Shown in pieces: positions 32,379-43,076 of a stretch of DNA of 64,000 nucleotides. Under the pieces are notes generated by a model. It was given only the letters and a program-made list of their open reading frames with translations. It searched no databases and was not told where the DNA came from. Position numbers and translations under genes: made by a program. The DNA comes from Trichodelitschia bisporula. Lineage: Eukaryota > Ascomycota > Dothideomycetes > Phaeotrichales > Phaeotrichaceae. Location of the stretch: positions 265,101 through 329,100 of the forward strand of contig ML996690.1 in NCBI GenBank assembly GCA_010356995.1, written 5' to 3'. How positions within the stretch are numbered: the stretch's first letter is position 1; every line of letters begins with the position of its first letter.

Positions 32379-34183
32379 TCAAACCTTTTCATCGCCAACC
32401 AACTTCTCATCACCGACTAGCTTTTCATCGCCCACCGACCTCGCGCCGCCCGGCGCCTCAACCTCCTCAGTCGGCGCCTCGCCCACCGGATCCTTCAACG
32501 GCGCCTTCGCCTTCCCCTTCCCCCCCCCCTTCTTCGTACTCTTCCACTCCACACACACCGCCGCCAGCAGCGCCAGACACGCAAAAATACACGCCGCCAG
32601 AAACGGGCCCTGCGTAATGGCGTCATTGTACGCCTTCACCACGAGGGGTAACTGCTCCTTGGTGACTAGCTTCCTAATCTCCGTAGCGCCGACATGCGTC
32701 AGTTGATCGATGTTCCCCAGCACCCTGGGGCCTAGTTTCTTGAGGTTGGCGGCGAGTTTGTCGAGGAGCAGGTTTTGGCCCACCGCGACCGCGAGCGTGC
32801 CGCCGGCGTTTTGGAAGAAGAAAATGATTGCCGAGCCGGTGGGGACGTCTTTGTGCGGGAGCACGGTTTGCACGGCGAGACTCGCTTGCTGCAGACCCAT
32901 GCCCAGGCCGAGCCCGCACAGCACCTGGTATCCGATCCAATGCGCATGTCCCGTGTTGGCGTGGAACGTAGTCAGCAGCCCCGTGCCGATGGGCGCGATC
33001 ACAGCGCCGAGAATCATGAACGGCGTGTAGTACCCGATGCGCTGGACGATGATGCCGCAGGCCATGGCCGCGAGGACGAGCGGGAGGATGAATGGCAGCG
33101 ACATGATACCGCTTTTAACGGCGGATACGCCTTTGATGGCTTGGAACCATAGCGCTAGGTAGTAGACGTCCATGAGGAAGGCGGCGCCGTTGACGAATTG
33201 ATAGACTGAGCCGGCGAGGACGGAGCGTTGGAATATGATTCGGCCTGGGATGGTCGGGTAGGGGACGTAGCGTTGGCTTGTGATGAAGCAGATTAGGAGC
33301 ACGGCGAAGACGACGAGCAGCGCGATGATGCGCCCGCTGGACCAGGCGTACGTTGTGCCGCCCCATTGGAGGGCGAGGAGCAGGCAGATGAAGGAGGGGA
33401 GGAAGAAGAAGGTCCCGAACGGATCCAGCTGCCAGAAGATTTCGTTCCAGGTCTTGGGCATCGGCTTCTTCTCTTCGAGGTGCAGGAAGAACCAGAGCCC
33501 TAGAATCACGATACCGCCTAGCGGGACGTTGATGTAGAAGCACCACCGCCACGTCGCCTTGCTGTCCGTGAAGGCTCCGCCGACGAGCGGCCCCGTGACG
33601 GACGCGATGCCGAATATCGCGCCGAAGAAACCCTGGTATGCGGGGCGCTTTTCGAGGGGCACGGTTTGGATCATAATCGTGATAGCCCCAGTAAACACGC
33701 CTGCAGATCCGACGCCAGAGATCGCACGTCCGACAATCAGAGCCACAGAGCTTGGCGCCGCGCCGCTGAGCGCCGACCCAATCTCAAACAGCACAATCCC
33801 GAACAGGAACACCCATTTTGTGTTGCAAAACGTGTAGATGCGTCCGTACAGCAGGATGAAACCAGAAGCCGTGAGCGTGTACGCCGTGCCGTACCATGCG
33901 ATATCTATGCGGGGGTTAGCGTTGCGGGACGTAATTGTGGGGGGGGGGGTGATTTACCGTCAATGGAGTGGAAGCGATCGGTGATGCGGGGAATGGCGCT
34001 CGCGAGGATGGTCCGGTCCAGCGCCACGAGGAACATGGATATGTACAGCGACATCATGATGACCAATGTCTTTGCCGCACTCGGATATACGGGCTCGACA
34101 TTGCTGGGTGTGACGGTGAGGGTGTCTGTCCTAGGCTTCTCAGCCTCGCGGACCGATGACTTGTCTTCGCTCGCGCTGTCCAT
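32379..34183 (-). CDS. MFS drug/toxin efflux transporter (14-helix type)
   Basis: Model: exons 34183-33958 and 33904-32379; 53-bp intron; 583 residues. The first helix carries [20 protein letters not shown], the family's LDRTIxxxAIP opening, followed by [20 protein letters not shown]. Next come [11 protein letters not shown] (motif A position) and [13 protein letters not shown], the antiporter motif C. About 14 hydrophobic segments can be counted, typical of the DHA2-like group that exports drugs, toxins or metabolites by proton antiport at the plasma membrane. The cytosolic C-terminus is Lys/Gly-rich and ends in three near-identical VGDEKL units. It is divergent from the Zn2Cys6 gene, which is a likely regulator. 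The substrate cannot be read from sequence. Confidence 0.9.
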
Positions 34184-35254
34184 GGCCGCCAGATAAAAGA
34201 AAACAAGAGAATTAAAAGTTAAGAGAGCGAACGGGTACACATCTGTTAGAGGGCAACAGGAGGAGTGTACAACTCGAGGGGGAATCCGCAGGTTTTAACA
34301 AAGCGGACGGAGATACGGTGCGGAGCAAACACCGGGTTGATTGTTGCTCCGATCATTCCAAAAGGCTGCCTTCCTCTTGCGTCGGAAGTTGGTCGCGATG
34401 CTCGCCGCCGAGCTAGTCAAGAGTCACAGCGCCCCCTCTGGGCCAATGGGAGGGGATATCCACCCCCGAATGTGGGCGCGGGGTCGTGCTGGGCCGAAAG
34501 TCATGGCCATACGGATGGCTTGGTGGGTGGGCACGAGAGGGCTTGATGGAGTTAAGCTTTGCAATGCGGGTAGCTAGCCGAGCGGACAGGGCCGAAGCCG
34601 GTCCCGATACCGTATTCAAACGCGCGATCGCCCTAAAGGGGGTAGCACGAAAAATGTTCTAGGGGATGGTTTCGAGTTGTTGATCGCGGCCATGGCGATG
34701 TCAATTATCTCCGTAGCCCAAGCAGCGCACCAGCAACGCACTGCAACGCTCAGCAACGCACAGCAACGCACAGCAACGCAGAGCGCGGTAAACAGAGATA
34801 GACACGATACGCGCCCACTGAAAGCCATCCTTCAATTGAAGCCAATGCAAACCCAAGCTGAGTTGGGACAACGCAAGCGGCGAGCAGCAACTTTTCCCGC
34901 CCACTCCATCCTCCACCTCCCCATGCCTCACCCCTCCTTCGCGCCAATGCAGCTCACGCTCGGCGACGCCATCTCGCATATCATGCACGTCTCGGTCCCT
35001 CTCGGCTCCGAGCTTGGGAACCTGCTGCCTACGCCCTACGACGACCATCGTCTCCATCGCATCCAGGCACCGAAAAGCCCATCATCGCCGTTTAATTCAC
35101 CCCTTCCTTGTGGACACGCCAAAATCCCTCCCCGGCAGCCTAGTCCCTTGTGTATCTAAATGATCCACCCTCGGCGTCCAGCACCACATGCCGTCCGCCG
35201 CGTCCCGGATCTCGTCGCGCTTAATCAACTAGTTCTAATCAAAGCATACAGCAA
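34184..35254. promoter_or_regulatory. Divergent promoter of MFS pump and Zn2Cys6 factor
   Basis: 1.07 kb between the two start codons. It contains a 10-bp tandem repeat at 34731-34780 and several CGG/CCG triplets, the kind of half-sites Zn2Cys6 factors bind. No defined operator can be proven. A tRNA-A-box-like TAGCCGAGCGG at about 34574 lacks matching acceptor stems. Confidence 0.45.
34731..34780. repeat. 10-bp tandem repeat, five units
   Basis: CAGCAACGCA occurs four times, with one CTGCAACGCT variant between copies. A partial unit precedes it. The array sits inside the shared pump/regulator promoter. Confidence 0.9.
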
Positions 35255-36218
35255 ATGGATCCCGACCCGCACCCAGAGAAAGAGAAATACGCCTGCGCCC
35301 TCTGCCACACGCGCAAAGTCCGCTGCGACCGCAAGGCCCCGTGCGCAAACTGCGTGCGCCATGCCGCGGAGTGCGTGTACAAGGCCCCGCCGCCGCCGCG
35401 CCGGACACCACGGAAGGTGCTACGTGATACCGGGCCGAAGACCGCAGGTGCTGATAGCGGCTCTCGGAGCGGCGCCGCGTCCACGACCACGAGCCCCGCG
35501 ACGACGGCATCGCCGGACGAGGGCGGCGATGGCGAGGGCCGGTTGCTGGCGGGCATGGGCATGACGCAGTACTTCGAGAAGTGAGTTTCCCACCGAGAGG
35601 GGTAGTGTGCATAAGCTGAGCTGTGGAACAGTGGCCTATGGGGATGTCTGGACGCCGAGGTCAGTCTCGTCTTCCGTGCCGGATGGGGATCGCAGCCCGT
35701 CGTGACACGCTTCTGACCTCCAGATCAGATCACACACCGGCAATTCGCCCCCACCGACCCAACCGCCACGCCCGACGCCGACTCCTTCGGCGGGCAGCCC
35801 GGCGCGCTCGACCCAGCACATCTCCTCCTCAGCACGCCCTGCCTGCCGAACCACTCCGTCGCATCTCACTACCCCGCCCCGGCGCTGGCCCGGTCGCTCT
35901 GGGCGCACTATCTCGAATACGTGAACCCGATCTGCAAGATCATCCACGTACCGACGCTGCTCCCGGTCTTCGAGTCCAGCCTCGTGGACCCCAGCGCGGT
36001 GTCAAAGTACGACCTCGCGCTGCTGCTGTGCATGCACGTCTTCGCCGTCGCGAGTATGACGGATGAAATGTGCCTCGCGCGGACGGGGGAAGCGCGCCCG
36101 CCGCTCCTGGCGAGGATGAGATATGTGGCGCAGCAGTCGCTGATAGACGTACGCTTTCTCAAGAGCTTCAGCATCGTCTCCCTCCAAGCATTCTGCAACT
36201 TCGTCGTGCGTCCCCAGT

Positions 36219-36261
<43 letters not shown>

Positions 36262-37463
36262 TTCCCATCCCCCTATCCCCTATCCCCTTACCGACCAACT
36301 AACCCCCGCCCCAGCTCGCAATGCGCCTCCTCTACCCCGGCCACACCCTCTGGGCCCTAACCGGCCTCGCCCTCCGCACTGGCCAAAAACTCGGCCTCCA
36401 CCACAACGCCCCAACCTCCCCCCTCCGCCCCTTCGACATCGAAATGCGCCGCCGTCTCTGGCGCCAACTCCTCATCTCCGACCACCACGCCTCCGAGCTG
36501 GTCGGCATAAGCAGCGCCCCCGCCTTGCGGCCCTTTTGGTCCAGCCAGATGCCCCTAGCTTTAAACGACGCCGATTTGTACCCCGACATGCCGGCGCTGC
36601 CGCCGGCCCGCGAGGGCGCCAACGAAATGATGTTCTGCGCGCTGCGGAACGAGTTTGGGTCCTTCATGATGCGCGCCCGCAATGCACACGCCGGCGGATC
36701 CGAGGCCCTGCCGTCTCAGGGCGAAGTCGCGGAGCTGGAACACAGGCTTGAGGCGAAGTACATCCGCTATCTCGACCCGCTGGTCCCGCTGCACCTCCTC
36801 TGCTCCCTCGCCGCGCGCGCCGCCGTGTTCGGCGTCCAACTCCGCCTCCGACACCCGCGGCACTACGCCGACGGCGGCGCCTCCCTGCCAAAAAGCGAAA
36901 AAGACGCGCTGTTCGCGCTGTCCGTCAAGGTCCTGCGGTACGACGACGCGGCGTATAGCATGCCCGCGCTCGAGGGGTTTCGGTGGCATGTTAGGGCCTT
37001 TTTCCAGTGGCATGCGCTGATATACCTCCTTTCTGAACTGCGCTTGCGAACATCCGGGGGAGAGGTGGACGATGCGTGGGCGCAAGTAATCGCGTGCTTC
37101 GGGAATCATCCCGAGCTGGCGGCGGACGCGGATGATCCGCTGCACGCCGCTGTTGCGCGGCTTGCGCTGAAGGCGTGGGATGCGAGGGAAGCGGTGTTGA
37201 GGGGCGATGGGCGGGAGACCATGATCCCGTTGTTTGTGCGGAAGTGTAGGGCGCTGCATGTGGTCCGGCAATTGCCGGTGCGGAATGGGGGCGCGGAGAC
37301 GGTGGTGCCGAGTGTGGATGTGGTGCCCCCGGTGGAGGCGATGGAGGGGATTGATACCGAGTCCCCGCCGCTGGACTGGGCGGCGGTGTTGCGCGACTTT
37401 CATGTACCCGATTTTGAGAGCTGGATGGGGCCGGAGTTTAATATTAATGTAGCGTGGTCGTGA
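35255..37463 (+). CDS. Zn2Cys6 transcription factor with fungal TF domain
   Basis: Model: exons 35255-35580, 35632-35659, 35729-36205 and 36315-37463; introns of 51, 69 and 109 bp; 659 residues. Residues 13-40 hold the zinc cluster CALCHTRKVRC, then CANC and C, with spacing C-x2-C-x6-C-x5-C-x2-C-x6-C. A basic/Pro linker follows. YFENGLWGCLDAE and WAHYLEYVNPICKIIHVPTL open the fungal-specific TF domain (PF04082 type), continued by LLYPGHTLWALTGLALRTGQ, KLGLHH and EMRRRLWRQLLISD, its most conserved part. This is a nuclear, DNA-binding activator or repressor. The third intron contains about 39 C in a row, a likely assembly weak spot. Its position between an MFS pump and a multicopper oxidase suggests a local regulator (inference). 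Confidence 0.9.
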
Positions 37464-37794
37464 GGGGCCTAGGGAGCGCAAGGGCCACGGGGGGATAGAA
37501 GGCACGAGCTCACGACGTCACGAGGTAATAGGCGCAGGCACAAACCCCACTGCGGCGAACGGCGAAAAAATGTACTTTTGATGATGAGGGGAGATGTCTA
37601 TTTATGGTATACTATGTACGAGAAAGCCGTGACGGAGTTCTTTCACAGCTCCTTGTTTTGTGCGATAACAATGCCTCAACACGCCCAATTGAACGCCGCC
37701 CGAAAGACTACCCGCTAACGTCAATCTCCACACCGCGTCTATCAAACTGAACCGATGATGCATGAAACAACTGCGTGATATACCAAATGCACTC
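37464..37794. other. Convergent 3' region
   Basis: 331 bp between the stop codons of the Zn2Cys6 factor and the oxidase; it holds both 3' UTRs. Nothing else is seen. Confidence 0.45.
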
Positions 37795-39727
37795 CTAATC
37801 GCGTTGCAGGTACCGCGCCAGTCGTCCCAGGCGTCCAGCCCCAGCGGGCCGTTTCCCAGCAGGCCGCGCCTTCTTCGCCTTCTTCGCTGGCGCGGGGGCC
37901 GCTCGTACGGGCGTCACCCGCGCCGCCGCAACCGCCGCCTTAGTCGGGGGATTAATCAGCGCCCCCCACTCCTCCGGCGGGAAATCCGTATTGCACTGCG
38001 AAGTATCGTACAAGTCATCCGTGAGCCCGGCACAGTTCCCGGAAGTCGGTATATTCTGCGCCTTGCACAAATCAAGCGACTCGGGTGAAATAGTTACTGT
38101 CTTTTGCAAGATATCCGGCGCCTCGATGATCGTCGCCATCATCCCCGCCACGCTGTGGAACTCCATGTGGCAGTGGAACATCCAGACCCCTGGATTGTTG
38201 GCGCGGAAACGGATTACGAGATGGCCGTTTGCGGGGGTGGTGACTGTGTCGCGGCGCATGGGGACGGGGGGGAAGACGTGTGCGGCGGCTTTGTTCCATT
38301 TCCCTGGCCCACGGGCGATGGTTTGGAATTGGTAGCCGTGCAGGTGCATCGGGTGGACGACGTCGTCCATGTTTTCGACGACGATTTGCACGATGCTGCC
38401 TTGCTTTACGATGTGTGGGTTGATGCCGGTCCCGTAGACGGCGGGGTTCCACGCCTCCTCGCCGGTGGAAAGCGCGATGAAGAGGGCTGGGATTTTGGGC
38501 GTCACGTAGGCGTGTTCCCCGAGGCGAATTCTGATGATGTTAGTGGGTGTTGGGTAGATGGAGGGGTAGATGGGGGGAATTCATTGGTGTACCTCCGGTG
38601 CCGCTTCCCAAAGTATGACACTGGCATGTCAATCTGCACGTCGGGCGGCCCGTACAGCGCGGCCTGGTCCTGCGGGAGGATCTGCATGTCGTCGAGGATG
38701 AGTGCCCTGCTGACCGTGTGCCCCGCTACGCGGAGCGAGCCCTTCACCACGCCGTACGAGATAACGCTGGTGGTCTGCAGGTTCACGTCCGGCATGTAGG
38801 AGACGAGAGCATAGTTCTTCGTTGGCTTCGCCTTGCCGATGACGATGACCTCGTAGCGCTGGCCAGGGTGTATTTCAATGGCTTTTGCTTTGGTGGGCTG
38901 CGTGGGCACGCCGTCGGTGTTGACCACGTACATGTCGTGATCCTCTGGAGATCGTTAGTGTGTCTTCGCCCCCATCCTGAGTTGGAGAAACGGACCGAAG
39001 GAGATGACGTGCGGAAAGACAGCCGCCATGCTGACCATTCTGAACAGATACCGTTTGTTCGGCTCGAGTTGAAAGTTCAGTGACGTGGTATCGTTTATCA
39101 GTGTCGACGGCGGGGCGGGCATCCTATTCTTGCTCAGACCGTTGCGGAAGTTGCCTGACCCGTCAAAGTAGTCGTGCAAGATATACGGCGACTCGTCGTG
39201 GAACCTGTGCCATGAGTTTGCATCCCCCTTTCGCCAACGAGCCGAGAAACACACCAGTCAGAAACCGAAAAGAAGTACTCTTTGTCGTACTGAAGCTCCT
39301 GATCTCGTTTGCGGTCTCGGACAATCATCGGTGCCCGCAGTCCATCCGGGTACTGACCCTTGTCGTGGCTGTGGTACCAGAAGATGCCCGCCGGAAATGC
39401 CTTGAAGGTGTGAGAGTAGCTTTGACCGGGCTGGATCGGACACTGGCATGTCATCGGCACGCCGTCCATGGCGTTGGAATCGAGCTGTATCATGCCGTGA
39501 TAGTGCAAGCTCGTTGTCTCGTTCCCGAGGTCGTTCTTGATATTGACGGTAACAGTGTCCCCGAGGTCCACCTCCATGGCGGGCGGAGGCCACTGGCCAT
39601 TGACGCCAATGACGGGACGCATGAAGCCATCGGGAGCAGCATTCACCCACCCAATGCTCATGTCATACACCACAGTCTTTGCAAAACAACTCGCGAGGAA
39701 GAATTGGAGCAGAAAAAGGGACAACAT
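37795..39727 (-). CDS. Secreted Fet3-like multicopper oxidase
   Basis: Model: exons 39727-39255, 39204-38996, 38944-38593 and 38530-37795; introns of 50, 51 and 62 bp; 589 residues. MLSLFLLQFFLASCFA is a signal peptide. All four copper motifs are present: LHYHGMIQ, FWYHSHDKGQYPDG, HPMHLHG and FHCHMEFHSVAGM, the last giving Met at the axial position of the type-1 site. The overall blocks (SVSDWFHD, EDHDMYVVNTDG, VTPKIPALFIALSTG, FRANNPGVW) follow Fet3-type oxidases rather than classic laccases. The residue aligned with the Fet3 ferroxidase Glu (SEWYHD) is Asp here. The C-terminus is not a membrane anchor but a 45-residue Ala/Pro/Lys/Arg tail. It oxidises iron or phenolic/pigment substrates; which one is open. 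Confidence 0.9.
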
Positions 39728-40894
39728 GGCGACCGGGGCGAAGCGTGCAAAGATATGAACGATTAAACGAAATGAGATGAGATAAAGGGGCTGATCAATT
39801 AGAGACTAGGCCGGCATGGTGAGCTATTGAGCAAGTCGTCAGAACTGTGGTGAGCAAGGAAATATGTAGAGCCAAATCCGCATTTTCCATCATGACTACG
39901 CCTTCGCCACCCGGCTCAAAAGGACCGACATGTGCTTCAAGTACGGACATCGGGCCTGAGGGGCCGATGAGGGGCCGCGGCCTCCAAGACTGTCTCTCGT
40001 TGAGGATGGGAATGAGCAGCTGGAACGGGCAGCAAGTCCAGCCAACGTCTAGACACTAGTGGAGCAGGGCACAGGTTTGGAAGGAAAGCACTGGGATCTG
40101 AAGCCAAAGCAATGAGAGAAAGGTGGGGGCGAGGACATGGGAAAGGTGAAAAGTAAGAAGCTAGTGACGAATCTCACCCGATTCAAGAGCATGCATTGTT
40201 ACACTCCGAGAACAGATTTCCCCACATCTATCGGTCTTTCGATCTCGGAATGTTGATGACATCGGCCATCTCTAGGGCCGACGCGCGGAGCGCTTTGGGG
40301 GGAGGGGAAAGTCGGCATGCCTGAAAGGCCTTACGCCGACGCAAGCACTTCTCCATATGCGAAGGCGGAAAGACAGGAGTTGTTGGTGCGATTGGGGGAA
40401 AAGCGGAACAAGCACTACGGGGTGGTGACAATGATATATGGACCGAATCATTCGGAGGCACGATATTACGGTATGATCTGAGGGGAACCGAGCGGGCTTT
40501 CTACGAGAGAATTAGCGCAGCTGTACAATGGCAGAGGAGATGGAGTTGGAGATGGAGTCGGTCATGAGGTGGTTCACGGTCCAGACCTGGGGCACAGTAA
40601 CGTGACATGACGTCCTGTATCACCATTGGACAATTCCCAAGGCGACGCGCACCACTTCAACCACTCTCTTCCTCCACCACCTCCACCTCCATTACCTTTC
40701 TGCCCATCCAATCCCCACCTGATGTCCATCTCTCTACTATCTTCACATGAAAGATCCAAGCTCTGCCTTGTGGAACTGTGTTGAGCACCGACGATGAGCG
40801 GTGGAGATGATAAAGTTCTCAAGCTATTGGACTGATACCATCTACGGAGTACGTACAATGTGCCCCTTTCATCATTCCCCGACTAGAACTAATT
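39728..40894. other. Intergenic, 1.2 kb
   Basis: Promoter side of the oxidase and 3' side of the next membrane protein. No gene is supported. Several short GGAGATGGAG-type repeats lie near 40530. Confidence 0.45.
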
Positions 40895-42072
40895 CTAATT
40901 GCTCTTCGAGTCGTCTTGCTGCTGCTCCTGCTGCAAGAGAGTTCGGTCACCGGTCATGTACCCAGTAAGACTGCCAATCAGGAAGCCACCGAGGGTACCC
41001 AGGGGACCATCCACTTTGCTGTCAACCGTTTCCTCCTGGATGAGTTCGTCCGTCTTTTTGTCCGTCCTCGTATTCTCGCTGTTGACCATCTGATTGGTGG
41101 AACCTGCTGTGGTGATCGGGAGCTCCTGATGCTTTACTCCGCCTGGAGTCCTGTGGCGAATGGTACCGGTTATGTTCAGTGGAAAGTTGCGGGAGGTGCT
41201 CATTGCTTGGTCCGCGGGGTTGGAATAAGCACGCGGTGGCGTACGCAAGCCCGACCTTTCCTCCTTTGCAGACTTTGGGTCCGGAACCACGTTGTCGCTG
41301 CTACCATCCATGACGAGGAAGGTCACCAAGCTGCCGAGTACAAAGGCGAGGACTGCCCCGGCGATTGCAAATCCGAGAAGGATGTTCTCCTTTACGGTGC
41401 CCTTTTTCGCTTTTTGTTCTTGAAGATTGATGGTCGAGGAATTGCTCTCAGACGGCACGCTCGAAGTGCCGATGGCCGGACCAACGGTGCTTGTGACTGG
41501 GGACGGCGCCTCTATCGAAGTCGCTGTCGCCGATCCAACGAGAGTCACGACTGCCGACGAAGAGACACTCGATGTGAGAAAGGCTGAGCCTACGACGGGC
41601 TGGATAGAAGTCGAAGACACGCTCGAGTTGACAATCCCTGAGCCTCCGAGAGTATCGATGGAAGACGGCGACGCAATCGAAGCGACAACGGTCGAGCGGA
41701 TGGACGTCCCAATTGAAGATTGTGCTGCCGTCGGAGTAACCCAGACCGTGTTCGTGCTCGCATTCGTCGCGTAGATGGTGACGATCTCAGTCACTGTGTG
41801 GACACGACGCTCCCTAGTCAATGTCTTACGGACATGGTCAGCTACGGCCTATGACTAGTACCACGCGGGAAGCAGACCTTCTCGGCAATCACAGACGCGC
41901 CTGCAACGTTGAAATTTCCCCAGATTGTGGTGATCGGCAGAATCCTTGAACTGAGCCTGGATACAGAGGTGTGCGGCTCCGCCGCACCGGTAGAGATTGT
42001 CGTGCTCGTGGAGGTTGAAATCAAGCCGGTGACGGTGGCGGTGACGCGAACGAGGGTGAGGAATCCCACCAT
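40895..42072 (-). CDS. Ser/Thr-rich single-pass membrane protein, second type
   Basis: Model: exons 42072-41862 and 41793-40895; 68-bp intron; 369 residues. The intron assignment is the least certain part; the alternative short intron (about 32 bp) is below the usual size. The N-terminus MVGFLTLVRVTATVTGLIST is weakly hydrophobic and could be a signal peptide. The next ~160 residues are Ser/Thr/Val-rich with repeated SIxSPSSI and SSVSS-like units, suited to O-mannosylation. One transmembrane helix (LLGFAIAGAVLAFVLGSLVT) is followed by an acidic/basic tail of 130 residues with LGGFLIGSLTGYMTG near the end. The layout is like fungal surface sensors, and parallel to the protein at 28.6-30.2 kb, but sequence similarity between the two is not evident. 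Confidence 0.6.
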
Positions 42073-42448
42073 ATTTTTTGATGTTGTCGATGAAAAGGTT
42101 TCGAGGAAGCGGTGGTGAGGGTGTAGAGGCAGCAGCAAATGTTTGCGCTGTCAACTAGGAGTCTGGGACACCATTGATGCTCCGCGATTTATACTTGGCG
42201 ATTTATACTCAGCGTTTTATGCTCGGCGTTTTATACTCGGCGATCGATGCTCGGCGTTGACATTGTCAAGTGTACATTTTGTCTCGGCGACTTCAACCAT
42301 GTGACATTGGGTTCGAAGTGAGTTCAGACTTGAACTCCCCCCTCTCTGCAAATCTCTATCTAAAGCGTTATTCCCCTACAGCATCCAAGCGGTCAGTTCA
42401 CTCCCAAACCCCCTCCACCAAACCGCCAAACCTCTCACCGCAGACCAA
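42073..42448. other. Short intergenic region with minisatellite
   Basis: 376 bp between the membrane protein start and the stop of the GNAT gene. It contains the 14-bp array listed separately. Confidence 0.5.
42184..42257. repeat. 14-bp minisatellite, five units
   Basis: Units are variants of CGTTTTATACTCGG (CGATTTATACTTGG, CGATTTATACTCAG, CGTTTTATGCTCGG, CGTTTTATACTCGG, CGATCGATGCTCGG). The array lies about 110-185 bp upstream of the membrane protein start, inside its promoter. Confidence 0.9.
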
Positions 42449-43076
42449 CTAACCCCGCTCCAAAGCCTTCCTCGCCCTCTCCCAATCCCCCCTCCCCATC
42501 TCCGTCCTAATACTCAACCTTCTTCCCAACGTCGGATTCTCCCACTCCAACCTCTCCACCTCCACAAACCCCATCCTCGTCAATATCTTCAAACTCGCCG
42601 GATTCCCACTATCCACCCACGCCGTCCACTTCCCCTCCTCCTCCCCTTCCACTGGCTCCCTCCCAAACCACCACTTGAAAAAAGCGTCCACGGCTTCGGT
42701 TGCGTACCCCTTGCCCCACATACCGGGCGCGAGCATGTACCCGAGCTCGAGCGCGCGCGGCGCGCCTAGCGTGCCGACGAATGCGCCGCCGCGCGACTCT
42801 TCGATTACGTACAGCGGTGCCGTGAACTCATTGGCCCTGTGGTACGCGATCATTTCATCGGCCTGAGCGGGCGAGGTCCACACGCCGGCGAGACTGGGGC
42901 GTTAGCGGAGAGCATTGAGGGAAGGGGAGTGCTTACGTCCATTGGTACACGGATCTGATCCCGCGCAGCTCATACAGCGCCGCGCTGTCCGCTGGCGTTA
43001 TTGGTCGGAGGGTGAGGCGCGCGGTGGGGAGGATGGGGAGGGTGGAAACGAAAGGGGTGGCAGATTCGGTAGCCAT
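42449..43076 (-). CDS. GNAT family N-acetyltransferase
   Basis: Model: exons 43076-42937 and 42893-42449; 43-bp intron; 194 residues. It starts MATESATPFVSTLPILPTAR then LTLRPITPADSAALYELR, the opening strand and helix of RimJ/RimL-type acetyltransferases. The acetyl-CoA loop appears as ELGYMLAPGMWGKGYATEAV (GxGxA-like, after a beta strand), and the C-terminal part ASLKILTRMGFVEVERLEWE matches the family's NxxSxxxLxKxGF block. It transfers acetyl groups from acetyl-CoA to an unknown amine, possibly a protein N-terminus or small molecule. It is cytosolic, with no signal peptide. The length is normal for the family. Confidence 0.87.

Noticed and set aside
34565-34630. tRNA-like A box TAGCCGAGCGG
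   Set aside because: There is no matching acceptor stem and no proper B box at the right distance.
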